Assembly (NCBI GenBank): GCA_012931725.1 | Contig: CM022949.1 | Coordinates: 28,767,640 to 28,831,639, forward strand | Source: Litsea cubeba | Lineage: Eukaryota > Streptophyta > Magnoliopsida > Laurales > Lauraceae | Direction of reading: 5' to 3' | DNA length: 64,000 bases | Shown: positions 11,086-22,013 of the stretch, one piece after another | Layout: each line of letters starts with the position of its first letter | Position numbering within the stretch: the first letter of the stretch is position 1 | The notes under the pieces: model-generated | The model's database searches: none | The model's input: only the letters and a program-made list of their open reading frames with translations | Told to the model about the DNA's origin: nothing | Made by a program: the position numbers and the translations under genes

Positions 11086-12373
11086 TCATTTAATGCTCGG
11101 ATATGCCTTCCTCTTAAGATAATGGAGCTCTGTCCTCCAGAATGACCAATTCCTTAACCTCATTTGGAAGCATCTGATTCCACAAGAGGGGTAGGAGGGT
11201 TTTCGTTCTGCCCCTGCCCGATTCCAGAACGTTTCAGCTGAAACTGGCCTGAACGGAATGGAACCTTTCAATTCATGAGTCTTAGTATGAGGGGGTTTGG
11301 GTTGATCATTGGTAGGCCCTATTGGGACGTGCGCATAAAACACACAGGATTGGTCATAGATGAAACTGTCCTAGATAGGTTGTCTTTCAGGCCTTTTGTT
11401 GAACTGGGATTTAAAATTTTTGTTGTCGTAATTGTCAAAGGGACCATCATTGTTAAAAAGAGAGAAGAAATGGATATTGTAATACTTATGACCCACGATT
11501 TATTTTATAAACCAAAATTGTGTACGAAAGTTACATCCAATTCTGTGTCAACAGTGATGCAAGATTCTGCCGACAATACTATCGTGAGTTTTTTTTTTTT
11601 CCACTTAAAAAGTGGAATAAATATATGATTATGTGAGAGGGAGCTCTATGAGATGAGGACGAACATCATTCTTGTATCCTTGCAAGGTTGACACTATTTC
11701 CTGATATTTATTAATTTAAACAATGATCCCACTGTAATTTACAAAATTTCCTTCAAATTTCAGATTTCTCAACAACTTTTCTCATAAACTGTTGCATAGA
11801 TCTACTACAATTTCGTAAGTCATCCATAGATTTTTTATCTTTCGACTTCATGGGGTATTCACCTTATGCACACAAAATAGGTGGTCTTTTTTTTTCATTA
11901 TGGAGTGATTATTTGCTTTTTTTTTTTCTCTTTGGGTTGTAATTTGTAATCAAGTCAAATTTTCCTTGATTCTTTTTCCTCTTTGGGTTGTAATTTGTAA
12001 TCAAGTCAAATTTTCCTGAGTAACATTAACCAGAAGGGAAAATTCTATGATTCCTTTTGTCTTTTAACATTTGTTTTTATGATACTTTGACACTTCCATG
12101 ATGTGGAAATTTTCCTCATTCTACATTCCATTCTAATTCTGCAGATAAAGAATTTTCATTGGTGTTGTAGCGGATAGGAGACGTACATCTTCCTGCTGTT
12201 ATAGATTCAACTTTTTCTGACATGCACTCATTTTCAGGATGTTGTATTGCAGGGCATTTAAAGGAAAATGAAAACATTTGAGCTAAAATTTGTTTGTATT
12301 CAATAGTTTGCTCAAATATAACTTGTTGCAGTTTTTTTGTTACTGGTTAAATGCACTAACGATGATGATACTC
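11086..12373. other. intergenic
   Basis: No gene is supported; the open frame at 11275-11628 has no recognisable domain. A short tandem duplication of a 51-bp unit lies at 11928-12016 (CTCTTTGGGTTGTAATTTGT repeated with the following AATCAAGTCAAATTTTCCT). Several poly-T runs occur. Confidence 0.6.
11928..12016. repeat. two-copy 51-bp tandem duplication
   Basis: The first copy begins at 11928 and the second at 11979. The shared 38-bp core includes GGGTTGTAATTTGTAATCAA and is identical in both. It was probably created by slippage or local duplication. Confidence 0.85.
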
Positions 12374-12376
12374 TTA

Positions 12377-12699
12377 GGGCCTGTTTGTTTGCATTATAAT
12401 GCTTAGGATTTGAATGAATATGATTCATGCCATAAGTGGTTAAAAATGAACACTGAAGGTGAATTTTCAAAAATAGCATCAAATAATCTTTCCTTCTATT
12501 GAAAGACAATCAAAAGAAGATAAGAAATGAATAACTAATGTGATGGCTGGTTATTTATTTTATATTTTTCTTTGATTCTATTTTCATTAAAGGAAAGATT
12601 ATTTGATGCTCACTTTTTTTTATGATATCGACCTATGGTTGTCATTTTTAACTACCCGCGGCATAAATCCTATGCATTTTAATGAAAACAAACAGGAAC
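12377..12699. mobile_element. Tourist-like (PIF/Harbinger) MITE, 323 bp
   Basis: The left end GGGCCTGTTTGTTTGCATTA and the right end TGAAAACAAACAGGAAC are inverted repeats. Pairing extends inward: GCATTATAATGCTTAGGA against TCCTATGCATTTTAATG. The flanks are TTA at 12374-12376 and TTA at 12700-12702, the 3-bp duplication typical of PIF/Harbinger MITEs. There is no coding capacity. Confidence 0.75.
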
Positions 12700-12702
12700 T
12701 TA

Positions 12703-14851
12703 GTGAAAGTGTTAAGCGTTTGAACGGGGTTTAGTTGTTTTGTTGGATCATCTCTTGTCATTTGTCAGCGTCAACTTGTCATTGGTGACCATAAACCTTG
12801 TTACTGATGAGCTCGGATCTCTTGAACAGTATTATATTCTTTCTTTTTTTATTGCGGCCCGCCCAAATAGGTATTGTATTGGCCAGGGGACAGGTCCAAC
12901 CCAAAATATTTCCAACTTGAATTGGGGCTCAAAGCTAGCTCTAATAATTGGGTTTAACATTTCATAGCCTAGGCTACGACGCAGCCCATACACAACTATA
13001 CACTGCCATGTCGCTACTGTATATGCCTAGGTAAAATATCAGGTCATCTACTTACAAGTTACATCAGTCTTTCCATTTATGAAATAAATGGGTGGCTACA
13101 AAGAATGTTTCAGCATCCAAAATTATCGAAGACATCTTCACTTGGTGTATATCTACACTCATGTAGGGGTTGTGTAGCCAAGCTTAATCTTGTTTTTCTC
13201 TAATTTATACATAAATTTTTGGTATACATTTACCTTTCAAAACTATAAAACTATCGTAATTTCATCTGAGTACTACTGGCTGATTCCTCCTTGTTCTAAC
13301 CGAGGCTTGGATGCGGCTCTCCTCCCACAAGGACTCTAATGTCCATTGGCAACTGCTGGGCGAGTGGATGTATTTAGTTTCTTAGAAGTCTCAATATTTG
13401 AAAAAGGGGAACATGTTGAGATTGGCTCTTCTTTATCAGGGTTCTGTTTGTGATCTCTATATAGTTAAATCACATTCATCTCTTTCTAGTGTCCCATGCA
13501 TATTCATAGTGTCTCTGCTGATTAATTTTGGGTCTGGAGGAAAAAGTACCCCAAGCCAATGGGCATTCTTTGATAAAACTTAAAAGGACTGCTTTTGATG
13601 ATAATGGCCAAAACACATTTAGGATCCTACCAAAATATGAGTGATTAGAGGACCCCATATGCTTGCAAATAATATATGGAGGGAATTTTCACAGATTGGA
13701 ATTCCCAAAGTTGATTTCTGTCTTTAAAAGAAGAAAGAATAAATTGTAATTTTGATGTATTCAGGAAAACCATGTGCATAGTGAATGGAAAGGAGTTTTT
13801 GTATTTTGGGTCAAAAATAGAGAAGAGTTAAGATGGAGTATTTTGGATGTCGATGGTCTTTGTAGTCCCCCAAACACCCAATTTCTTCAGTATAGAGCCC
13901 AACTTCAAATCATTTGGGTCAGTGCTCCTTAAATGGGGCCGGTTTCTGGTCTGAAAAGTGAAAAGTGTGCTTCATATCACTTGTAATGGGTTTGGATCCT
14001 TCTGAATACTTTTTTGAGTAAAAAAAGTCCAATGCCATCTTATAGGATCTATAAGGGTTGAGATCCAGTCGGCTCCTCTGGACAATCAGGTTATTGCCTT
14101 GGGGCCCCCTTGCCAGCCTTCCTTTGTTTCCACTGTTTGGGCATCATTAACTGGATGAGGCCTTTCGCATGCCTTAACCCCCAAATTCAAAAACGATTAT
14201 TAGGGGACCCAACCTTCCAGATTTTTAATTTTCTGAGGCATGAAATAGTTGACTTGGGCCCATTAAAATGCTATCAGATACAGGTCGCAATCCCTGATCG
14301 GACCTAACCCAAAGCACCACTTGATATTCAGGATTAGTTCAACGCTTTACTATGATTACTAATGTTCTAAAATTTCTGAGTTGGGTCCCACTTGCTATCC
14401 AAGCTGCCAATTGGACATGAACCTTACCCAATTCAACTCGACTGGTCAATTCCAGGTTTGGGTTCACCCTTTAAACTTATGAGTTGAATTCCTTACCCTA
14501 TTAAATTGATTGGGTTCCAGTTGAGCCCATACATATTACCCACTGCATACCCACTACTGGTCTTTATCACCGGGCAAATGTTCTTGAAGTTGATGAAAAT
14601 ACTAAGAAGGTTGGGCGTGTAACCTAGTCCTAAAACCCATAGGCAGGAGCTGGACAGTAACCATCCTGGCTTCAACTTCCTATTTAAAATCAAATCAACA
14701 CACAATCCAATTCAATTTCTTCTTTTCTTTCTGGAAACTGAAAACCAAATGATTCAGTAACCATAAGCTAATAAAATAGAAAAACTGAAAGGTGAAAGAA
14801 GAAGTAAATAGAATTACATGGGTGTGTAAAGAAGGCAATATCAAATAAAAA
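12703..14851. other. intergenic
   Basis: I see no supportable gene or complete transposon. The stretch contains scattered GGGTT/AACCC-rich sequence around 14370-14530, of the sort found in plant MITEs, but no matched termini were found. Confidence 0.55.
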
Positions 14852-15163
14852 TCAAGGAGATGGTTTGACAGAGTCAAGATAATCTTGAAGTGCTTGAATC
14901 TGTTCCTTGGATGGTGGCTTCTCATTGTTCTTGATGGATCTATGAACGTCATAAGTTGTTGAAGCCAAAAAAAGAAGCCTGTTTTGTTGGTTTAGTCACA
15001 AACGAAAAAAATAAAATAAACAAACAGATTCTAAGTCATCATCACAATCATATACCATACAAAAGTAGAGAAATTGCAACAGATCGAGTATGAAGAAAGG
15101 AAGGTACCCAGATGCTGCTAGAACGATCTGCCTTGGGAATACTTTCTTGCCGAAGAGTTTCAT
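14852..15163 (-). CDS. small one-pass membrane protein, two exons, 60 aa (conserved plant protein of unknown function)
   Basis: The coding sequence is complement(join(14852..14978, 15108..15163)). Exon 1 (56 nt) starts at the ATG whose first base is 15163 and reads MKLFGKKVFPRQIVLAAS, ending GG before donor GTACCT. Exon 2 follows acceptor AAAACAG and restores the frame through a GGG glycine, continuing LLFLASTTYDVHRSIKNN, then EKPPSKEQIQALQDYLDS and VKPSP before TGA. The 129-bp intron joins cleanly (phase 2). The protein has a basic N-terminus, one hydrophobic segment (about residues 12-27) and a charged tail with a PPSKEQIQALQDY helix. From memory, plants have similar 60-70-residue proteins of unknown function; I cannot confirm a family name. 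The shape (basic start, one TM, short acidic/basic tail) suits a mitochondrial inner-membrane assembly factor, but that is inference. Upstream in-frame sequence lacks an ATG. Confidence 0.75.
14979..15107 (-). other. intron of the small membrane-protein gene
   Basis: The intron is 129 bp, GT-AG, with a T-rich 3' end (ACCAACAAAACAG). Reading across it on the minus strand breaks the protein, which is why no single long reading frame covers this gene. Confidence 0.75.
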
Positions 15164-16961
15164 TTCTGGAACAGCTGCTATTGTTGCAGTACTACTCCTT
15201 TTGAACAACCGACGCCACCCACCAAGAAATTTATGAAGATCCTTGCCACAAATGTTGCAATTGGGGAATATGGTTTTTGAGAAAGGATGTTTTGGAATTT
15301 GTGGGGTTGTCTAGGGGGTATTATTGAGAAATTATTAAAAACTGATTTTAAGCAAGTAATAATGTATGAAAAGAGAATAAATGGCTTGCCAGATTAATCT
15401 GGATTTGGATTAGGAATTGATTTTGAGTTTAAAATAAGTGGCATTTGGTTTTTTACTAAAAATCAGTGAAAGGACCTTTATAGAAAAAAATAGTTTCAAA
15501 TATGTCAAGGGTTTTCTAAGAACTTCAAAATGTTTTTTTTTTTTTTTTTGGTAACAAGAATTACTTAATGGTGAGTGTGCTTTTAGCATCATCTAAACCT
15601 TGGGGGTTTTAAAAAAAAAAAAATTACTGAAAAATAAATTTTTTTTTTTTACTTTGACTTCATGAGTTTCCAAAATGGAAAATAACCACACCCTCAGGCA
15701 AGGAAATTGCATCTCTTTTGTATTTTGCACTGTGGAGTAGTACTTAGATGAAGCACAGGGGTTACACTAGATTGCAGCGCTCATAATAATACCAAACTTC
15801 CCCAAAATTAGAGTCTGGATCCACTTCAACCTGGGTGGTAACCTAGGGCAATCCTCTGCCCCGAATAAGATTGCTCCACATGCACATCATGTTTCTTTTA
15901 ATCCCTGTTTGTTTCATGCAATTGAGTTCTTAAAATTGTATTTTCTTAAATTAGTGATTAAAAATAAAAAATCAAAAGTGAATATCCAAACACGACCAAT
16001 AAATTATTGAAAAGTATTTCCTCTATTTCTTTTATAGTGCCTTTGGGTTTTGGTATGATTGGATAGCGGAGGAAATTTAATATTGTATTAGAGCCAACCG
16101 GCCAAAGATTCAAGTCCCAAGAGGAATGACTCTTAATGAGAATCAACCCTAGGAAGATGATAAATGAATATCTAACCATCACACTACTAAATCAAATGCT
16201 GTGGAAGTCAAGGTCCCGTCGCTATCTTATATTCTTTGACCCTCACCTCTCATATCCTTCGCCCCTCACCTCTTTTATAATTTTCTGGTAGAGCTCATTT
16301 GAGAATAAATTTCTATGTATTCTATACAAACAAACAAGCCCTTAAGATGCTTGGGTGCCTTTCACTTATGAGATCTCCCTCTTTTGTGGAGCCTAACTTT
16401 GATCAGGAGCACACTTAGGCCGGTCAAAAGAACCTAACCCTTAGTTTTGGGTCCTCAATGGTTAATGGTTATACATCGTAATAACTTAATGTTATAAAAT
16501 CCAATAATGACTAATGTCTAAATCAATGTAAATAATGAAAGAAGACCATTTGCCATGGATAAAATCTAACTCTATTGCATCTGTTACATGAAGCAACCCT
16601 GTTGGGGGCAGAGAAATTTCCCAACAGCAGAGGTTGCTAAGTATTGAAAGATTCCCAGTTAGTTGAGTTGGCAATTCTCAGCTTGTGTTTAGTCTCAAAT
16701 ATGTAATATGTTTTGCAAGGGGTTTGGAAATCATACCTCCCTAAAATGACTCCACACCACCAATATCTTGAAGTCCATGTGGCTATATCATTTTCCACAA
16801 AACCTATATCTTAAACTCCATGTGACCGGATGTTTAGAAAGTGATAGGGGCTTCTATAGAAACTTTGGTATATGAGATGAGAAGGTGGTTTTTAATGGTT
16901 TTCTGTTATTATGCACTATTTTTTTTTTCAAGTTTATGAGACTGTATACTAAGAATCACCT
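15164..16961. other. intergenic; possible SINE/MITE debris
   Basis: No gene is supported. At 16035-16190 a segment with TATGATTGGATAGCGG and AGATTCAAGTCCC about 60 bp later resembles pol III A and B boxes (possible SINE). Around 15899 (CCCTGTTTGTTTC) and 16341 (ACAAACAAACAAGCCC) are inverted ends that could bound an old Tourist-like MITE of about 440 bp containing it. Neither is firm. Poly-A/T runs occur at 15532-15549 and 15611-15650. Confidence 0.4.
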
Positions 16962-16969
16962 ACTGCAGA

Positions 16970-17266
16970 TAGGCTGGCTCATGGGCTGGGCCAGCCTGAG
17001 CCCGATCCGGGCCTAGCCAGCTTTGGGCCGGGCTTGGTTAAGTGATAGAAAGCCCATAGCCCAGACCGGCCCGGTTTGGCTTGTGTAAGAAATGCATGTA
17101 GTTTAATTTAATTAGTACTCGATCTAACTCCCACAAAATTGATGAAAACCTCGGTTTGGCCCGGCCCGACTGATTAAATGGGTGTCAAGCTTGGGCCACT
17201 ATTTCTAAAGCCGGGCCAGGCCTGAATATGCCTTAGCCCGCCCCAGTCCGGCCATGAACACCCCTA
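16970..17266. mobile_element. hAT-type MITE, 297 bp, GGCCCGG-rich
   Basis: The left end TAGGCTGGCTCATGG and right end CCATGAACACCCCTA are imperfect inverted repeats, and the interior is rich in GGGCCGGGC/GCCCGGCC. It is flanked by ACTGCAGA (16962-16969) and ACTGCAAA (17267-17274), an 8-bp duplication with 7 of 8 matching, as for hAT elements. It is non-coding. Confidence 0.75.
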
Positions 17267-17466
17267 ACTGCAAATCTGCAATCTCTTATGAGGAACAAAA
17301 TTTCCTTTCAAAAGACTACAACCATAATATTTTCTTGTGAAGTACTAAGCGAGAGAACAGCATGTTATTTTGGAATTCACCCAGGATGCTAGCTATTAAA
17401 CGGCTCTTAGTGGGCTATCTACATCAAATCGGATGAGTGATACATTGAGAGCTTTGACCAATCAAG

Positions 17467-18392
17467 CAGGGGCGGCCCTGAGTTTTCGGGGGCCCTAGGC
17501 GAGTTCCTAAAGTGTGGCCGTACCCGTATACCCACCAATAAATGATAAAAAAATAAAAGATAAAATCTAATGCAAATTGACTATTTAATTAAAGTTATTA
17601 TTTTAATTATCAATTGATATAAAAAAAGTGACTAAACATTCAATTAATAGATAATTTTATTATATTATTGTTGTTGATAGTTGTCTCATTACAGATCTTA
17701 TTTTAAGACTAAAATATTTGGACTTCATAAAACATTTGATTTTTTCTAGATATCTATGTTCAAAATCAACTACATGTAAATATAGATGGTAGGATTGTAA
17801 GGCTGGCTGCACTATGGGTGTCGGCCATTAAAAGAAATTACATGTGCAACTTAGTCTATATATAAATCCACAGACACTACCATTTATCAAAAAAATCTCA
17901 ACCGTCCATGAAACAAAAGGTCAAAAACATAACATATCTGTGCATTACATCTCAAATAAATTTGGATTCTAAGAAAAATGGAGACCTTAGTAAGCAGAAG
18001 ACATACCTTGATAGCAAAGGCAATGGATACAACATAAGTTCAAACTTGAAGGGCCGAGAGAGAGAATCTGAGAATGGCAGGTGTTAGAGGAAGAGGAAGA
18101 AGCCTTTAAAGATAGGATTTGGGTCGTGACTCTTGAGGAGGCGATTTAGCTTTGAAACGCGAAGAGCCTCATAACTCATTGTTGGAATCAAGGAGATAAA
18201 AATCCATTACTGCTGTCATGGCATTGGAAATTAGGAATGCTGATGTGGGGCAACGAAATATCAGATCTGAGGTTTTTTTTCTTAACTACTGAGATTTCTT
18301 TCCTAACTGTTAGACTTGGGGGCCCCCATTTTGGGCCAAAATTTGGGGCCCCAGCCCACCGCCTGTGTGGGTTGTCCCCAGGGCTGCCCCTG
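17467..18392. mobile_element. hAT-type non-autonomous element, 926 bp
   Basis: The ends are CAGGGGCGGCCCTGAG and CAGGGCTGCCCCTG. The perfect 8-bp flanking repeat CAATCAAG occurs at 17459-17466 and 18393-18400. The interior is AT-rich on the left and GGGGCCCC-rich on the right. Overlapping open frames at 18188-18452 on both strands come from the GC-rich right end and have no transposase similarity. It is related at its ends to the intronic element at 4748-5163. Confidence 0.9.
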
Positions 18393-18400
18393 CAATCAAG

Positions 18401-21035
18401 AAATCTCTTGATAGAACATTTACCTGGCATCTATCTCAATACTTACATCTAGAAATTGAAGCTGTTGATTATAAGCCCTTTCATATTGTTCGTCATGCAA
18501 AGCTAGATCGATCATGAAAAGGATTAATATCATCACACTCTGAATCACTATCTTGAAGACTTGTTTATTTGAAATGCACAACGCGATCCATTTGTTACTT
18601 CACTTGCCTCCAAAAATTCTTTTACTTGAATATATCATCCAGGGTTACATCATTGTGATCATGTGAACGGGCTTCCACCATCTCCATGCACCATCTTGCC
18701 TTAGGGCTTATTTGTTTGTATGAAATTAAATTCTTAGAAGTTAATGAAAAATGGGTTCTAATAAACAATTATGAAAGAGATAAGGGATGAAGGAACCTGA
18801 TTTCTCAAAGTTTTGTTTTACTAAGGTGATGGTAGGTACTCATTTTCCATCTCCCCTCAATTCATGGTGATGATAGGTATTCATTTTCCATCTCCCCTCA
18901 ATTCATTTTCTCCAAAAGGAGAAAACATTTGATGGATATTTGTGGATCTTCACATTTGCTTTTTCAATTTTAGCCACTTTCAGTACATTTTCCGAATATA
19001 GTAGGAATTCAGTTCCAGCTAAACAAATTAAAATGGCCTCTAATGATATAAAAGATCTAAAGGAAGAATGGGCTTTAATACCATAAAAATAAAGGCTAAT
19101 GGTACAGAATATGGATTTACAAACAAAAGAGATAGATGAAAGAAGTGGAATATCACATATTGAAACACATGAATGCTCCTTATATCAGCACCAAGGAGGA
19201 CTGATGTTCTTTTCATTCCAAAGAAAATAAATAACACTGTCCTCTACAAGTCCAACCATTATTATAAAACCTCTCTCTCTCTCTCATATATCTGACATAG
19301 CCTTCCATTTTGAAGTAATTAATCTTGAAAGAATACTCTTAGTGAAAAAGAAGCTGCTTGATAAAATATAGAAATGATCTTTCTAAATATTCTCTTCATC
19401 AGATCCTTATTTCATACCTTAGCCTCTTTCTTTTTCCATGTTAGTAGTTGGGTAGTAGGGTACTGGACTAGAGGTGGCAATGTCCAGTTCTGATGTTGTC
19501 CATTGCAACTATATCAGATGTGTAGGTATACACCTCTTATATGAATTTAATGGAATTTCCCTGGTTGTGTCAGAGAAACTATTAATGAAACATTTGGGGT
19601 GGATGAACATAGTGAGATACATTATAGTGTTATTACTTGCATGAACGTTTAGCTCTCTCTTTCCCCACAAATTTTTAAAATCATTGCTCATGTCACAAAA
19701 TTAAATCATGATCAGTAAATGAAAGCAATCTCTCTCTCTGTCTCTCTCTCTCTCTCTATTGGGTCACTCACATGAACAAGAACATTTTTCAGGCAAGTCA
19801 TCCTAATGGCTGAATGGTACATCCCTTCTATTTGAGTAATTCACTTGTATAGTGAAGTGATAAAGTAAAGGGTCAATTTAATTAAGAGAAAAGAAAAGAA
19901 GAGAAGTCAAATTAAAAGGTGCTATATTTTAAAAACCATCTCTTCTTTTCTTTTTCTTTTTTTTTTTTAAAGAAGCTAAAAAGATACCTTCTTATGTCAA
20001 AAAAGTCATCTTCTTTATATAAAAAAAGTAAAAAAGATAACCTTCGGATGCCCCTAAAAAAAATCATGACATGACTTTTTATCCTTTTAACAGCTTTTCT
20101 CCTCTTCTTTTATTTTCTCTGAAATATTTGACCATTCTCCTCACTTCATTCTATAAGTAAATTACCCAAAAGTGAGGTCCTGCTTCCATTGACAATGACT
20201 ATAAAGAATAAATCATGGAAAATCACCTCATAAGGGGAGTTGAACTCCAATTTACATAATTTTGCAATTTCAAACACAATTATCTTGTGAGATGATATAT
20301 ATGCTAGCTAGCAGCATGCTACTTGCCTTACAAGCCATCTTTATCTTCCTTTATCAAGGTTTGAATTCTGGTACTCTTCTAGTGCTTAACACTACTCAAC
20401 TACCCGGTTGGAGCTATTATATCTTCTTATAATAATGATTTGGTGTGATTAAGGCTTGGAGCTAGTGACAACTTTCTATGGAACCAATTCAAGGTGATTT
20501 GTAGGACGTGGAAAGGACCATAAGGAAAGGAGTTCCACTCTATGGCTTTGATCCATGCATACTGTAGGTGATCTAAGCTGTAAGTCTCAGGTCACAAGGC
20601 TAGAGATCTCCCATAATTGTTATTTTTCAGGCATCAAACCACCCTTTCACTGGCTTGTCATCTAAGGCCTTTGCGTGCAATTTTTAATAATATTGGGTTG
20701 ATCTCATCATCTAATTTCAATATTTCTCCTTGCCTACCTTCAATTAGGGCCATAGGTAATCATCATGCTTTGATCTTTCACTTACTATAATGGCTATAAA
20801 AATGAAATTGTCTCACACATATACTAAAAACTATATATGATTATACATGGCTAAACGCACGTTGTCAAATAATGTAGAATGTATCCGATAAAGCACTGTC
20901 CACTTTTGAAGACCCAAGCGGTTCAAAAGATATGCACTCTCATGTTTACTTATGTAAGTCTATGACCAGTGGTTGACCTAAGAGATTTTCATTGGTGGGG
21001 CTATATATAAAAAATACATAGAGTTTTTAGAATCC
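18401..21035. other. intergenic
   Basis: No gene is supported. It contains a 42-bp two-copy tandem repeat (18826-18908, unit with CATTTTCCATCTCCCCTCAA), short CT microsatellites (19269-19284 and 19731-19757) and a possible old Tourist-like MITE between 18713 (GGGCTTATTTGTTTG) and about 19030 (CTAAACAAATT). The rest is plain AT-rich DNA. Confidence 0.55.
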
Positions 21036-21302
21036 TTAGTGCATGTTTGATAGTAGGTGAGGAATCTACAGAGTTGAGGATTCCTCGCTAAAGATTACCA
21101 AAGGATTTCACTATGATCTCGGCACATATAGTTGAGAAAACTTGATATCTGCGTGTAAATCCACAAAATTAAGAATTTTCAAATCATATGGGATTCACTG
21201 GCCAAAATCCTTAAGGATTTACAATTGCCAAACATGAATTTTTCAAATCTTTGGAGAAACTCAATGGGAAGTCCTCAAGTATTTGATTGTCAAACATGAC
21301 CT
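21036..21302. mobile_element. foldback MITE, about 267 bp
   Basis: The left end (C)TTAGTGCATGTTTGATAG pairs with the right end TTGTCAAACATGACCTAAG. Inner blocks such as GAGGATTCCTC and AAATCCTTAAGGATTT are themselves palindromic. The flanks read TTA and TAA, so the duplication (TA or TTA) cannot be resolved. A 21-G run begins 10 bp outside the right end. Confidence 0.55.
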
Positions 21303-21311
21303 AAGAGAATA

Positions 21312-21332
21312 GGGGGGGGGGGGGGGGGGGGG
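21312..21332 (+). repeat. G homopolymer, 21 bp
   Basis: Twenty-one consecutive G residues, a length unusual for plant DNA. Long G runs can fold as quadruplexes and are prone to assembly and sequencing error. Confidence 0.9.
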
Positions 21333-21539
21333 TGGTTCAGGATTTTGCCCATTTGATCTATTATTTAAACCCAATATTCACTTTTTAGTTTGGACGTTCT
21401 TAGCGAATGCGGTTTGATCACATATTATTCGAATTTTCTTAGCGAAATCAGTATTTTCGTATCATGGGGTTTATATAACATGGATCCAAACTATCAATTC
21501 GATCGAACCAACGGGCCAAAATCTTGATAACTATGGGCA

Positions 21540-22013
21540 CTTCAAAGAAGAAAAAGAAAGTTGCTTGGTGTTCTCCTCCAAGATCGATCGAGGAGCACTA
21601 AAGTTTAATGTGGATGGAACAGATCAAGGTAAACTAGGGCTAGCAGGTATTGGGGGTGTATTGAGAAATCACAAAGGCTATATATTGTACATGTTCTCCA
21701 AGAATGTTGGAATCAAAGACTCTAATGAAGCCGAGGTCCTTGCGTTTTTGGAAGCTCTTTACATTTTTACTTTTTCATTTCAGAATCATCTTACAGTGGA
21801 GAGAAATTCATCTAATACCATATCTTGGGTGAACTCTTTTAAGGGCCTATGGAATATGCAATTCTATTTCAATGAGATTCGTCACCTTTCTTTAAAATTT
21901 CAGGGTACATTTTCATCATATAAATAGGTCCGCAAATGGTTTTGCGGATTGCTTAGCTAAACAAGGGGTTGACCGTTCATGTAATTTAAGTGCTTCTGTA
22001 ATGTATGTGCGAT
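21540..22013 (+). pseudogene. LINE 3'-terminal RNase H domain remnant (RVT_3-like)
   Basis: The frame 21565-21927 contains LKFNVDGTDQGKLGLAGIGG, then VLRNHKGYILYMFSKNVG and NEAEVLAFLEALYIF, the D...E pattern of the RNase H domain at the C-terminus of plant LINE ORF2 proteins. Just upstream, KKKVAWCSPP in a shifted frame resembles the W.PP motif preceding that domain. After the stop at 21927 a shifted frame gives HINRSANGFADCLAKQGVD, the H-R-AN--AD-LAK motif. At least two frameshifts and a stop make it non-functional. No upstream reverse transcriptase is adjacent. Confidence 0.8.
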
